The notes under the pieces are model-generated. The model was not told where the DNA came from. It was given only the letters and a program-made list of their open reading frames with translations, and ran no database searches. DNA of 64,000 bases from Oscillatoria sp. FACHB-1407 (lineage in GTDB: Bacteria > Cyanobacteriota > Cyanobacteriia > Elainellales > Elainellaceae), in assembly GCF_014697545.1 (NCBI RefSeq), contig NZ_JACJSA010000002.1, positions 248,001 through 312,000 on the forward strand, written 5' to 3'. Both the position numbers and the translations under genes were made by a program. Positions 18,899 through 27,241 of this stretch are shown in pieces. How positions within the stretch are numbered: position 1 is the first letter of the stretch; each line of letters starts with the position of its first letter.

Positions 18899-19219
18899 TC
18901 ACTTTGCCTGAGATTGAGTGTTAGAGTCGATCGCCCTCCGGTGTAGCAATTGACCCGCTCGATACATTTGACGCAACTCTTCAAAGGAAGGCTCTTTTAC
19001 AGGCTCACTGCTGGGATATTCGATTAGATCGTGTAAATCACAATTCAACGCATCACACAACTTAATGAAGCGTTCAATCCAATCTAGCCCACTGCGACCC
19101 CGTTCCCAGTTGGCAATGGTTGTTTCAGTGACACCCACAATATGAGCTAGCTCTCGCTGGGTTAGCCCTGCCTGTTCACGCAGAAGTGCAAGTTTGGGAA
19201 TTGGGGTTGGCTGCTGCAT
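18899..19219 (-). CDS. XRE-family helix-turn-helix regulator
   Basis: 106 residues from ATG 19219; a TTG-started longer form to 19288 is less likely. The HTH spans about residues 8-62 (LREQAGLTQRELAHIVGVTE, TTIANWERGRSGLDWIERF). It is the first gene of a two-gene operon with the PIN-like membrane protein. Probably an autorepressor or antitoxin-like partner; this is inference from gene order. Confidence 0.85.
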   Translation of the reverse strand: MQQPTPIPKLALLREQAGLTQRELAHIVGVTETTIANWERGRSGLDWIERFIKLCDALNCDLHDLIEYPSSEPVKEPSFEELRQMYRAGQLLHRRAIDSNTQSQAK

Positions 19220-19380
19220 GCGTGGAGGGAAGTGAGAAAACAGAAGTAGAGACTCAGCTATTGTAGTAGCCTCAAAAGTTTTAGGCAAGGGACTAAGGGT
19301 ACAGCGATATAACGCTTTTGTTACAAAGCTTTAAACCTGGCAAGAAATCAGGCATTACCCTTGCCACTCTAAAAAAGTTG

Positions 19381-19398
19381 CCCTAAAATTCTTTAGGG
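19381..19398. promoter_or_regulatory. Palindromic operator candidate
   Basis: CCCTAAA, ATTC, TTTAGGG: perfect 7-base arms in the spacer between the divergent XRE gene and the MshEN-like gene. The position suits binding by the XRE regulator or control of the plus-strand genes. Confidence 0.45.
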
Positions 19399-19442
19399 TA
19401 GTACCTCCCTCACGGAGTAGTCTCTCAACGGGTCTACTTGCT

Positions 19443-19739
19443 ATGTATCTAAACCACTCTCACGTCAGCCATCTGTCTTCAAATCGTTGTGTATTACCGC
19501 CAAATTCTATTCGGCGTGGTGTGCCTCAACCTGAGATGAGGTTAGGTCAGATCTTAATTCGTAAAGGATTAATTGATGCTGAACGACTTGAGACCGTCCT
19601 CGAATTGCAACGCCACTACTGCTTATCTCAACTTCTGGGTGAACTACTGCTTGAACAGCATTTAATCTCTAAAACTGACTTAGATACAGCATTGCGAGAA
19701 CAATATTGGCGGCACAGCGGCTTCTGGGTCATTGACTAA
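19443..19739 (+). CDS. Stand-alone MshEN/GspE-N-like domain protein
   Basis: 98 residues. From residue 32, the pattern RLGQILIRKGLIDAERLETV, LLGELLLEQHLISKTDLDTA, then LREQYWR is that of the N-terminal domain of type II secretion/type IV pilus ATPases, which in MshE binds cyclic di-GMP. No ATPase domain follows. Overlaps or nearly abuts the response regulator gene (25-base gap to its ATG). Possible role: a small signal-binding adaptor. Confidence 0.7.
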   Translation: MYLNHSHVSHLSSNRCVLPPNSIRRGVPQPEMRLGQILIRKGLIDAERLETVLELQRHYCLSQLLGELLLEQHLISKTDLDTALREQYWRHSGFWVID

Positions 19740-19764
19740 ATTTCATATCTACACCCTGCTTTCT

Positions 19765-20463
19765 ATGCACTATTCCACAACAGTTCCTGAGCTATCCAAA
19801 AGCACTTCTACTTTGAAAATCGTCATTGTTGATCCTGATTTGCGATCGCAATTTGAGTTAAAGCAACGGCTATCAACTCATCCTCACTTAAATATTGTTG
19901 GCAGTGTAACCAACGGTCAGGCAAGCTTTAGTGCAGCTAAAACTCTGAAGCCTGATCTGATTATTCTCAATATGTATCTGCCGGATCTCAACAGTATTGT
20001 CGTTCTAAAAACCCTTAAGACCCTGCTGCCACGGGTGCGCGTGTTGATGTTAAGTGGCGATCGCAATGAACGGCGAGTTGCAGATGCTTTGCTTCATGGG
20101 GCAGATGCATATTGCCTGAAGGGTATCAGCCCTACTCAGTTGTTAGTAGCAATTACCTGTGTCCAGGATGGAGCCGTCTATCTCGATCCTCAAATTGCTC
20201 GATGCGTGGTGAACCAACTCGAAAAACCAACCTCTGACCAACCTATTGCCGTCCTCACAAAACGAGAGTTAGAAATATTGCAATTGCTCGTTAAAGGGCA
20301 GACAAACGCTGAAATCGGTAAAGCTCTTTACCTCAGCCCTTACACCATTAAATGTCACGTCCGAAATATCATGAACAAATTAGCTGTTGATGATCGGGTG
20401 CAAATTGCGGTCAGAGCATTGCGATCGGGATTGGTTAAACCCCATGCCGTATCAGGGATCTAA
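19765..20463 (+). CDS. NarL/FixJ-family response regulator with Asn at the phospho-acceptor position
   Basis: 232 residues from ATG 19765; a TTG at 19732 would overlap the previous gene. Receiver domain about residues 18-135 and LuxR-type HTH about 165-225 (LTKRELEILQLLVKGQTNAE). The acidic pair (VDPD) and conserved Lys (CLKG) are present. The strand that normally ends in the phosphorylated Asp reads PDLIILN, putting Asn 69 in its place. The protein is therefore probably not controlled by ordinary Asp phosphorylation. Paired with the MshEN-like gene. Confidence 0.88.
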   Translation: MHYSTTVPELSKSTSTLKIVIVDPDLRSQFELKQRLSTHPHLNIVGSVTNGQASFSAAKTLKPDLIILNMYLPDLNSIVVLKTLKTLLPRVRVLMLSGDRNERRVADALLHGADAYCLKGISPTQLLVAITCVQDGAVYLDPQIARCVVNQLEKPTSDQPIAVLTKRELEILQLLVKGQTNAEIGKALYLSPYTIKCHVRNIMNKLAVDDRVQIAVRALRSGLVKPHAVSGI

Positions 20464-20507
20464 CCCTTAGGCATCACAAATTGGAACAGCCATTACAAAG
20501 CAGAGTT

Positions 20508-20531
20508 AGGGGCGTTTTGCAAAACGCCCTT
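20508..20531 (+). terminator. Perfect hairpin, probable terminator
   Basis: AGGGGCGTTTTGC then AAAACGCCCTT: an almost perfect inverted repeat about 45 bases after the response regulator stop codon. No long T-run, so it could instead be a fragment of the GGGGCG repeat family. Confidence 0.5.
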
Positions 20532-20557
20532 ACGCCGATATTCATGCAAGCTCCAAC

Positions 20558-20687
20558 TTAAAGGATGGTATATAGCAGTACTCACTAAGGTTAGAACGGG
20601 GTGCAGGGGTGGAACCCCTGGCTGGGGGCGCAGCCCCCACACCCCCTGATGTCCTAATGCATATGCGTGGGCTATATCATCCTTTAA
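20558..20687. repeat. MITE-like element with terminal inverted repeats
   Basis: About 130 bp. It begins TTAAAGGATGGTATATAGC and ends GCTATATCATCCTTTAA, inverted with one indel and few mismatches. The interior holds GC-rich hairpins (GGGGTGGAACCCCTGG and GGGGGCGCAGCCCCC). No coding capacity. It lies in the promoter region of the next gene. Confidence 0.7.
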
Positions 20688-20767
20688 TCACAAATCTAAA
20701 ATCCAAAATGGATACAACGGGGTACAGTGGGTATCAATCGTGTTGAGCGATCGCCCACTTGTCCCAG

Positions 20768-21172
20768 ATGCCCATGACCGAAATTAACCATCCTGCAACT
20801 GTCGCTGAAGTTGCTGAACTCTATTCCAAGTACGAAACCGCACTCTGCACCAACGATCTAGATACGATGGATGCCCTCTTTTGGGATTCACCAGAGGTTG
20901 TGCGATTGGGAGCCACGGAAAACCTCTATGGCATTGAGGAAATCAGAGCCTTTCGCAAAGCCAGAGGACCAGCAACGCTGACCATCGAGCGAGAAATTTC
21001 TAACTTCAAAGTAGTAACGTTTGACACTGATACAGCCGTTGTCACCCTCGAATTTTATGGTGGGGTGGTTGGTAAACCTCCCCGACGAGGACGGCAGAGC
21101 CAGGTCTGGCGCAGATTTCCACAGGGATGGCAGATTGTCTCGGCTCACGTCTCCTGGTTACCTGAGGCATAA
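20768..21172 (+). CDS. AtzH/HpxZ-like NTF2-fold protein (DUF3225 type)
   Basis: 134 residues from ATG 20768; ATG 20774 is also possible. The signature YETALCTNDLDTMDALFWDS, RLGATENLYGIEEIRAFRKA and SQVWRRFPQGWQIVSAHVS is that of the AtzH-like/HpxZ family linked to oxalurate and amidohydrolase catabolism. No amidase gene is adjacent, so the local role is unclear. Third NTF2-like protein in the window. Confidence 0.8.
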   Translation: MPMTEINHPATVAEVAELYSKYETALCTNDLDTMDALFWDSPEVVRLGATENLYGIEEIRAFRKARGPATLTIEREISNFKVVTFDTDTAVVTLEFYGGVVGKPPRRGRQSQVWRRFPQGWQIVSAHVSWLPEA

Positions 21173-21205
21173 GTTAAGGGAAAACCTAACATCATTCAGG
21201 GAACG

Positions 21206-21967
21206 CTAACGTTGTTGGACGAGCGTTCCATCAATTGTGACCACATCATAGTGGTATTGTGATGGAGCCACTCGCCAAAACCGCTGTAGTTGCTGCGGAT
21301 TAAAGCCCACAGGGGCATTAATCTCAAAACGTCCAGTCTCAGGCACCCAGGCAATCCACCAACCACTATCCGCATGGTTGTACCCAATCGCATTCCAGAA
21401 TCGATACCGTACGAACTGTTCTTGTTCGACTGAGATGGGAAACCGCACAATTCGCCAATCTGAATAACCTGCATTCCGCAATTCAGCTCCTGCCTGCGAG
21501 TAACCAGAATTGTAGTAATAGCTGTACCTTGCTCTTTCTGTTAACGCCGTATTATCGTGACAGGCAGAAGCTCTATCAACAAAACGCCCATCACTGGTAT
21601 AGATCTCGTAAGGACCAGGCATGAGAAATGGCTCAAAGGACTGCCTTTCTTCTGGAGTTAATGAATAGCTAAAAACGGAGTTAATTACTTCTCGTTTTTG
21701 TGAACCCGTTAAGCGATCGAATTCGGGAGTCAGTGTAATACGATTACCCATTAGCGTTCCATAGGGACGTGCATTTCCCCAGGGATAGGTGGTTTGCTGT
21801 TGTAATTCCTGCCAGTGACGTTCCATAAATGGCTGAACTTGCTCTAGTGATGCCAGTTGGTCAGAGCAGTTTGCAAGAGCGGGTGCTGGCTTGAATGCCG
21901 CCGCAGATGTTAATGCAACGCTTAAAGCTAAGACAGACGCATAGGATCGGAAGTTTAGTTTGAGCAT
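21206..21967 (-). CDS. Exported hypothetical protein
   Basis: 253 residues with a clear signal peptide ([18 protein letters not shown], cleavage near APALA). The mature part is soluble, Trp/Tyr-rich, with two Cys (one near the N-terminus, one in DRASACHD) that could form a disulfide. The final [19 protein letters not shown] block looks like a conserved beta-structure. No domain recognised. A GGAACGCT...AGCGTTCC hairpin spans its stop codon. Confidence 0.65.
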   Translation of the reverse strand: MLKLNFRSYASVLALSVALTSAAAFKPAPALANCSDQLASLEQVQPFMERHWQELQQQTTYPWGNARPYGTLMGNRITLTPEFDRLTGSQKREVINSVFSYSLTPEERQSFEPFLMPGPYEIYTSDGRFVDRASACHDNTALTERARYSYYYNSGYSQAGAELRNAGYSDWRIVRFPISVEQEQFVRYRFWNAIGYNHADSGWWIAWVPETGRFEINAPVGFNPQQLQRFWRVAPSQYHYDVVTIDGTLVQQR

Positions 21968-22050
21968 GGTTGGTAAGCCCGTTATAGGTATGTTTCATCT
22001 CTGGGCACTCTTACGGGTAGGTTTGAGGGTTTATGCAGGGGGACGCTGAT

Positions 22051-22113
22051 ATAGAAGATAGAAGATAGAAGATAGAAGACAGAAGACAGAAGACAGAAGA
22101 TAGAAGACAGAAT
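22051..22113. repeat. Heptamer tandem repeat (ATAGAAG/ACAGAAG)
   Basis: Nine 7-bp units alternating ATAGAAG and ACAGAAG. A short tandemly repeated repetitive (STRR) sequence of the kind known in cyanobacteria. Confidence 0.85.
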
Positions 22114-22209
22114 CGGGTTTCAGATTGTTGGGATGAGAACTGGGATGGACAACTGACTGCCATCACATAAGGAATTTATAGATAGCACCAAAGCACCCCT
22201 ACCCAGATA

Positions 22210-22302
22210 TAAAGTAGTCCCACAAGCGGCACCAGCGGCAGATCATATTGAAACGAAACTAGGGATTACCAGTCCGTTTGATGCACGCAAGGGTTAGCGG
22301 GC
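22210..22302. repeat. attC-like palindromic element, copy E (degenerate)
   Basis: About 93 bp. The internal box CACCAGCGGCAG, the later GTCCG box, and the end GTTAGCGGGC are retained. The expected left end GCCAGCTAAC is lost. Same family as 22559, 30860, 31771 and 32676. Confidence 0.5.
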
Positions 22303-22558
22303 GATCGCACTGAAGCGGTTGAAGTAAGCGGTTGAGGAGTTTTTGGGTTGATGCAGGAAATCTATCTGTGGGCGATCGTACTGCTACAGACTACCTTTGC
22401 ACCATCCCCAATCGCAGGTCTTCGGTAGTTGGACATGTAATTGCTCAATTAGGCATTAATGTAAGGATGCCCAATAGAATGGTACGTTTGCTTATCAACA
22501 ACGCACCCTACAAGAGCGGCGATCGCACTACTCACCCGTCCGTAACATGAGTGCGAAA

Positions 22559-22650
22559 GCAGGCTAACGGCGAGCGTCACCAGCGGCAGATAGCATTGAG
22601 GCAAAGCCAGAAGTTGCTAATCCGTCCGGTGCACGCAAGGGTTAGCTGGC
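22559..22650. repeat. attC-like palindromic element, copy D
   Basis: 92 bp: GCAGGCTAAC at one end, GTTAGCTGGC at the other, with inner boxes CACCAGCGGCAG and GTCCGGTGCA that can pair imperfectly. It starts nine bases after a 72-codon spurious-looking ORF and ends 14 bases before the stop codon of the minus-strand homocysteine methyltransferase gene. Confidence 0.65.
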
Positions 22651-22664
22651 TTTTCACAGAGGAT

Positions 22665-23657
22665 TCATAAAGCTGTCCTCGTCTTAGCGTAGCCTTGAGA
22701 TAAATGCGTCCATAATATAGGCAAACAGGCTTTGCAGATAGCTTCGATATGGCGATCGTCAGTACCACAACAGCCACCCAGCACGTTGAGATGCTTCAAG
22801 ATTAATTGTAAGTCATGCAACTGTTTACCCAGTTCTACGGGATTGCCTTCATCCAGGGTTTCTGACTCATTCAGTTCGGCATGACTTTTGCTAGAGGCAT
22901 TGGCGCGAATACCTCGAATGCGATCGAGCCAGGGTTCTCCACCAGAAAGCGTTGCTGCAAAATGGGTGGGATGAGCGCAGTTAATCATGTAGTAAGCTGG
23001 TGCTTGGTCAGTAGCTGCATCTACCTGTAAAATAGCTTCTTTTAAGCTTTGACCAGTCGGTAGATGACCATCAGTTTCCAGGGTAAAGGAGATGACCACA
23101 GGCATTTCGGTGGCTTGGGTGGCACGAACAATCCCGATCGCCTCTTGTACATAGTTAATCGTCATGGCGGTCACGAGATCAGCCCCCGCCTCACGAAAGA
23201 CCTCGATCTGGGGTCGGTGATAATCAGCAGCTTCATGGGTGGTCATCGCTTGAGCCGGAGTGTAACCATCGCCTCGGGGGCCAAGACAGCCACTGATGAC
23301 AATGGGGGAGCGTGGGGTTTCGTATTCCTGGCGGATCTGATGAAGGAGGGCGATCGCCTGACGATTCAGGTTGGTTAAGGATTCTGCGTCGTAGCCCAGT
23401 TTCGTACCCCAATCAGGATTCGCTCGCCAGGTGGCGCTTTCTAGAATGATGCCAACTTGATAGGTTTGTGCCAGGGTGGCATAGGTACGGAAATAGTTGT
23501 GCAATGTTTGGTAACCAGTCGAGTTTTTGAGCAGGTCAAAGGCTGCGAATTCTGGGATGTCAATATCGTGGTGAAAAACAAGTGTAGTTTCCAGTCCACC
23601 ATCGGTGATAAATAAATCACTGGATAGTTGAGGTAGGTTGTGTCTGTATTGAGCCAT
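22665..23657 (-). CDS. Homocysteine S-methyltransferase family protein
   Basis: 330 residues, ATG with an AGGAGA ribosome site. The N-terminus DGGLETTLVFHHDIDIPEFA and the zinc-binding Cys motifs (MINCAHP near residue 222 and LGGCCGTDDRHI near 292) mark the betaine/S-methylmethionine-homocysteine methyltransferase family. These enzymes methylate homocysteine to methionine with a Zn-bound thiolate. Third gene of a minus-strand operon after a GST-like gene and a methyltransferase. Methyl donor not deducible. Confidence 0.9.
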   Translation of the reverse strand: MAQYRHNLPQLSSDLFITDGGLETTLVFHHDIDIPEFAAFDLLKNSTGYQTLHNYFRTYATLAQTYQVGIILESATWRANPDWGTKLGYDAESLTNLNRQAIALLHQIRQEYETPRSPIVISGCLGPRGDGYTPAQAMTTHEAADYHRPQIEVFREAGADLVTAMTINYVQEAIGIVRATQATEMPVVISFTLETDGHLPTGQSLKEAILQVDAATDQAPAYYMINCAHPTHFAATLSGGEPWLDRIRGIRANASSKSHAELNESETLDEGNPVELGKQLHDLQLILKHLNVLGGCCGTDDRHIEAICKACLPILWTHLSQGYAKTRTAL

Positions 23658-23677
23658 GATATTCTCCTATCGCTGTT

Positions 23678-24295
23678 TTAATTTCTTAACTCTGCCGAAG
23701 ACGAGCCATAGTGTTTGGTGGCAACGACTACACCACTTGCCCAATGCATTTTGGTTACACTCAATTCACGACGTTGCGCCAACTCTCCGATCAGTGCAGC
23801 CACTTTTAATTCATGTCCTTCTAACCAGTTAGGCTGAGGCAACATATCATCAATCACATAGAACCCACCGGGCTTGAGCAGTTGCATGGTTTGTTCAAAG
23901 TGCGTGTATTTTCCTGCCCATGTATCGGCAAAGATCAGATCAAATTGCTTGCCGTCCTGGTTCAATTGGTTAATGCAATCGCCTGCGTCGCTGACCTTGA
24001 ATGTGACCCGACTATCGCCTTTCAGATGGGCTTTTGCGATCGCCACAACTGCCTGATCATTGTCTATGGTTAGGAGTGATGACTGCAAATCCATCCCACT
24101 TAAAATCCATGCAGTAGATACTCCCGTTCCCGTTCCCAGTTCCAAAAACTGACCGGATGGCTTACTTGTCGCTAACGTTCTTAGCAGAGATCCTACCAGA
24201 GGCTCTGAAACCATTGAAAATTTGATCTCGTTTGTGATTGCTAGAAGGTTTTGAATTCCATCGGGAACCTTAAGATACTTTAGCTCGATCATCAT
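23678..24295 (-). CDS. Class I SAM-dependent methyltransferase (O-methyltransferase-like)
   Basis: 205 residues. Motif I is FLELGTGTGVSTAW near residue 52, the acidic end of strand 2 is LLTIDNDQ, and motif IV is FDLIFADTWAGKY. The pattern resembles catechol/caffeoyl-CoA O-methyltransferase-like proteins. The start overlaps the 3' end of the GST-like frame by 26 bases, suggesting translational coupling. A second ATG follows the first directly. Confidence 0.82.
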   Translation of the reverse strand: MMIELKYLKVPDGIQNLLAITNEIKFSMVSEPLVGSLLRTLATSKPSGQFLELGTGTGVSTAWILSGMDLQSSLLTIDNDQAVVAIAKAHLKGDSRVTFKVSDAGDCINQLNQDGKQFDLIFADTWAGKYTHFEQTMQLLKPGGFYVIDDMLPQPNWLEGHELKVAALIGELAQRRELSVTKMHWASGVVVATKHYGSSSAELRN

Positions 24296-25039
24296 CTACC
24301 ACTCCGTTGAAGATTGAAACAATTGAATCAGACATAAAAAATAACTGAGCGATGCGATCGCAATGCTGACAAAGATTCGTCAGATTTCTTGCAACATCGA
24401 CAATTGCACTCTCGAAAGGAGGCTGAATCAAGTTGCCGATATGGGCATAGACTGTGGCATCAAGCGTGGTGGGTTGATTGGTCATGAAGTAAGGGCGATC
24501 GCCAAGAAAGGTTGAAAGCGCTTGCAAATCCGCAATAATCAACTGACAAATTTCCCTATCTTGATGTCGTCCCAAACCCTGTTGATGGAGTTGAGTTAGG
24601 AAGCGCTCTCGTAAGCCTTCGACGATCGGCTCCCAAACTGTCTCAGGGCTATCAGGAGCCAGCATTTGAGCCATTACCTGGCGGTACTGTTGCCAGTTGG
24701 ACTCTATGCATAGCGAATCTGGACTAATCCCCAGTAGGTATGCTCCTTGAGCATGCGGCGAAATGCGAGGGCGATCGCCTGTTGTTCAGGAGTAAGGGTG
24801 CGATCGAGATCAATGCCGGTGCGCTGCTGCAACCGCTGCACAATTAGGGTTGAATCACCGATGAATTCACCACGATCTTCAATAAAAGGGATTTTGCCTT
24901 TTGGAGCTAGGCTCAGATCCAGATCCTGGTTTCTTTGATAAGGAATCTGAGCCATGCGTAACCAGGTTTCCAGTTTCATGCAGGCGGGGCTGATGCTGGG
25001 TAGCCCCCAGAGGGATGGAGTCGTGTATAGGGTTAACAT
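24270..25039 (-). pseudogene. Metaxin-like glutathione S-transferase, frameshifted
   Basis: Bases 25039 down to about 24707 encode a GST N-terminal half (LYTTPSLWGLPSISPACMKL, GKIPFIEDRGEFIGDSTLIV, ending TYWGLVQIRYA then TAG). The C-terminal half continues in another frame (ESNWQQYRQVMAQML, LGDRPYFMTNQPTTLDATVY, IGNLIQPPFES). The two halves join at 24700-24710 with only a one-base frame change and no missing domain. Either a recent frameshift mutation or a sequencing error. Intact homologs are about 240-250 residues. Operon leader for the two methyltransferase genes. Confidence 0.82.
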
Positions 25040-25064
25040 CCTGAAACTGATGGTGAAACGATGT

Positions 25065-25355
25065 TTACAAGTGTCGATATTGAGGCGTGTCAAGCCAATG
25101 CCTAACGTCATCTTCAGTCATACAGTAAATCGTTTCTCCAGTTTGGAAGTCATGAATTTCCCAAAATACTTCACCGTTCCGATCCTGCAATTGAATGATT
25201 CTGGGTTCAGATTTTTGATGATCACCGAACACATTCAATATCATTTTCACAATATTGCCAATATAGGTTGCACAGTGGTCAACAAAGGAGGATGGATCGC
25301 TTGCTTGAGTCACTCGATTTGTCTCAATTTTGCGACCGACATGGATCATTTTCAT
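25065..25355 (-). CDS. Small hypothetical protein (paralog of 63010)
   Basis: 96 residues from ATG 25355, five bases after GAGGTGG; a GTG at 25364 overlaps that site. The C-terminal half, SEPRIIQLQDRNGEVFWEIH and then EDDVRHWLDTPQYRH, is similar to the gene at 63010, which has SEPRIWSSTDKTGMIWWHTY and SESEVRAWLERRYYH. A small cyanobacterial family of unknown function. Confidence 0.65.
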   Translation of the reverse strand: MKMIHVGRKIETNRVTQASDPSSFVDHCATYIGNIVKMILNVFGDHQKSEPRIIQLQDRNGEVFWEIHDFQTGETIYCMTEDDVRHWLDTPQYRHL

Positions 25356-25378
25356 AAATTCCACCTCAAATAGTTGCC

Positions 25379-25669
25379 TTAGATAGCTTTCAGGTAGGTT
25401 GCACCGCGATAAATCAGCCGATGTATTGTTGTCGGGGCGATCGCTTCAGGTATTGATGCCGGGGCGATCTCATAGGCCGCACCGCGATAGACCAATTGTT
25501 TTTCCACTCGCTGTGCAAATTGCTCCTGCACCCGGGTGGCTCGTTTCACCCGTTGCTGGGGAATTTGATAGATCGCACCGCGATAGATCAACGTGTGTGT
25601 TGTGGATGAATCAGTAGAAATGTTCTTAGCTGAATTCGGTCTTGGAAAAATAGAAGACATGAGTTGCAT
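25379..25669 (-). CDS. DUF4278 domain-containing protein
   Basis: 96 residues from ATG 25669, seven bases after GGAGGG. Three copies of a short motif, LIYRGAIYQI, LVYRGAAYEI and LIYRGATYLK, identify the DUF4278 family common in cyanobacteria. Function unknown. The region 47 bases upstream carries a 38-bp sequence shared with the leader of the RTX gene at 26837. Confidence 0.85.
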   Translation of the reverse strand: MQLMSSIFPRPNSAKNISTDSSTTHTLIYRGAIYQIPQQRVKRATRVQEQFAQRVEKQLVYRGAAYEIAPASIPEAIAPTTIHRLIYRGATYLKAI

Positions 25670-25715
25670 GGTGAAACCCTCCAAAATTGAATGAATCATC
25701 AACAAATTGACATAG

Positions 25716-25753
25716 CAAAGCTGGCTTCAATCAGCTGCATTAGCGGAGAAACA
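25716..25753 (-). repeat. 38-bp leader repeat, copy 1
   Basis: CAAAGCTGGCTTCAATCAGC and the following 18 bases match 26940-26977 with about five mismatches, in the same orientation. Lies upstream of the DUF4278 gene. May be a shared promoter or regulator site. Confidence 0.6.
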
Positions 25754-25829
25754 GAGCAAGGAACAGCAGGGTCGGTTTTGTTGTCGGTGTCTAGCAAGGC
25801 TAGACACCGACAGTGATTGGAGATGTGAC

Positions 25830-26837
25830 TTAATATGAAACGAAATCGGTTTGAACCAGGGTTGTGGTGTCTTGCAGAACTGCTATCAGATCGGGTGTGC
25901 GGGTGCCATTGTCCCGGAAAATAAGGGTGTCTTTCAAATCCGAGGCTCCCAACTTATGCTCCTGCTGGACGATGTAGGCGAAGGAGGGTCCATGAATGAC
26001 CAGTTTGTCTACTCCGGATTGGAAGTCGGTGATGAGGGCATAGTCATTGGTGCCCGCCGTCGTGGAGATGCGATCGTCATAAAATGCCTGGCTTGCATTA
26101 CCCAGAATAAAGCGATCGGCACCAGCACCGCCCGTCAACTTATCTAATGTGCCAACTCCCGTGCCGCCAGAGAAATCAACTCCGGTGATGACATCATTTC
26201 CAGTGTCACCAAAGAGTCCATCACCGCCACCCCCACCAATCAGGGTGTCATTATCGCCCCCGCCTCGCAGTTGATCAAAGCCCTGTCCACCTTCCATGAA
26301 ATCTACGCCAAACCCCCCGTCAATAGTGCCGTAGAACCATGAAGTGTTAACTTTGATATTGTTATCCAGATTGTTGGCGATGATCTCCAGATTACCAGTG
26401 CCATCAATGATTAATTCTTCAACGTTTGCCGCCATAGAGTACTGAGCGTAGCTGAAGGAACCGACCAGGTGGAGAGTATCATAGCCACTGTTTGCTGCTT
26501 CAACAACAAGATCGTTTGTCTCGGCATAGTAAACATCATGTCCCGTGCCCCCTTTCAAGGTGTCAGCCACATAATCATAGGAATTAACACCCGCTCCGTA
26601 CAAAACATCATTGTCTGCTCCACCCTCAAGGGTATCAGCACCGCCTAACCCTTTCAGCACATCATTGCCACTACCACCGATGATGGTGTCGTTCTTTTCA
26701 CCACCCGTCAGTTTATCGTTGCCGCCCGCACCGTCAATGTACCAGGAGCGCCATTCTGAGCCAAATCCCAGAAATCCGCCTTCTTTGTAAGCTGCGAACG
26801 TATCGTCGGTGTTACCGGAAAACACTTTAGTACCCAT
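25830..26837 (-). CDS. RTX (hemolysin-type calcium-binding) repeat protein
   Basis: 335 residues, ATG with AAGGAGA upstream. Gly/Asp-rich nonapeptides (GGNDKLTGGEKNDTIIGGSG and GGADTLEGGADNDVLYG) occur at about residues 38-82, and a second block (GGGDNDTLIGGGGGDGLFGD) near 190-240. These form calcium-filled beta-rolls. The C-terminal part, ITDFQSGVDKLVIHGPSF, is the usual secretion-associated end. No signal peptide; export by a type I system is likely. No transporter is nearby. Confidence 0.9.
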   Translation of the reverse strand: MGTKVFSGNTDDTFAAYKEGGFLGFGSEWRSWYIDGAGGNDKLTGGEKNDTIIGGSGNDVLKGLGGADTLEGGADNDVLYGAGVNSYDYVADTLKGGTGHDVYYAETNDLVVEAANSGYDTLHLVGSFSYAQYSMAANVEELIIDGTGNLEIIANNLDNNIKVNTSWFYGTIDGGFGVDFMEGGQGFDQLRGGGDNDTLIGGGGGDGLFGDTGNDVITGVDFSGGTGVGTLDKLTGGAGADRFILGNASQAFYDDRISTTAGTNDYALITDFQSGVDKLVIHGPSFAYIVQQEHKLGASDLKDTLIFRDNGTRTPDLIAVLQDTTTLVQTDFVSY

Positions 26838-26939
26838 GAGATTGTCTCCTTAGTAAAGTGAATGAGATGTTGATGAGAATCGTGAACCAGTCAATTGTTC
26901 AGTGAGGTTCAACACTTACGGTGCCAGTGATCTGCAACC

Positions 26940-26977
26940 CAAAGCTGGCTTCACTCAGCGGCATTGGCTGGGAAACA
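26940..26977 (-). repeat. 38-bp leader repeat, copy 2
   Basis: CAAAGCTGGCTTCACTCAGC and following bases, matching 25716-25753. It lies 103 bases upstream of the RTX gene start. The remaining spacer up to 27241 contains only a doubled AGAAAAGTAGGGT motif (27105-27140) and no gene. Confidence 0.6.
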
Positions 26978-27241
26978 AGACAGGGGATAGTTGGTATCAA
27001 AAACCTTGCTGGACGGCCTCAAGTTGAGGAGCTGTGGTTTGTGAAAGCACCGTTCAACCTCCACAGTTCTAAGATTACCGATCGGATAACGGGGTGTCTC
27101 TATAGAAAAGTAGGGTTCCATCTCCCAGAAAAGTAGGGTCTTACCTGAAGGGATGGGCATTAAAAAGTATGGAAAGAAGCCTCAAACCCTGACTGGGCAT
27201 GGTTAAATGAATCTGGCTACATCAGAATGAAGAGGAAGCAG

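Noticed and set aside
22051-22113. Short repeats considered as a CRISPR array
   Set aside because: The units are 7 bp with no spacers.
22332-22550. 72-codon frame between palindrome copies E and D
   Set aside because: TTG start without a ribosome site and no protein-like pattern. Its position between two attC-like copies is noted but does not prove a gene.
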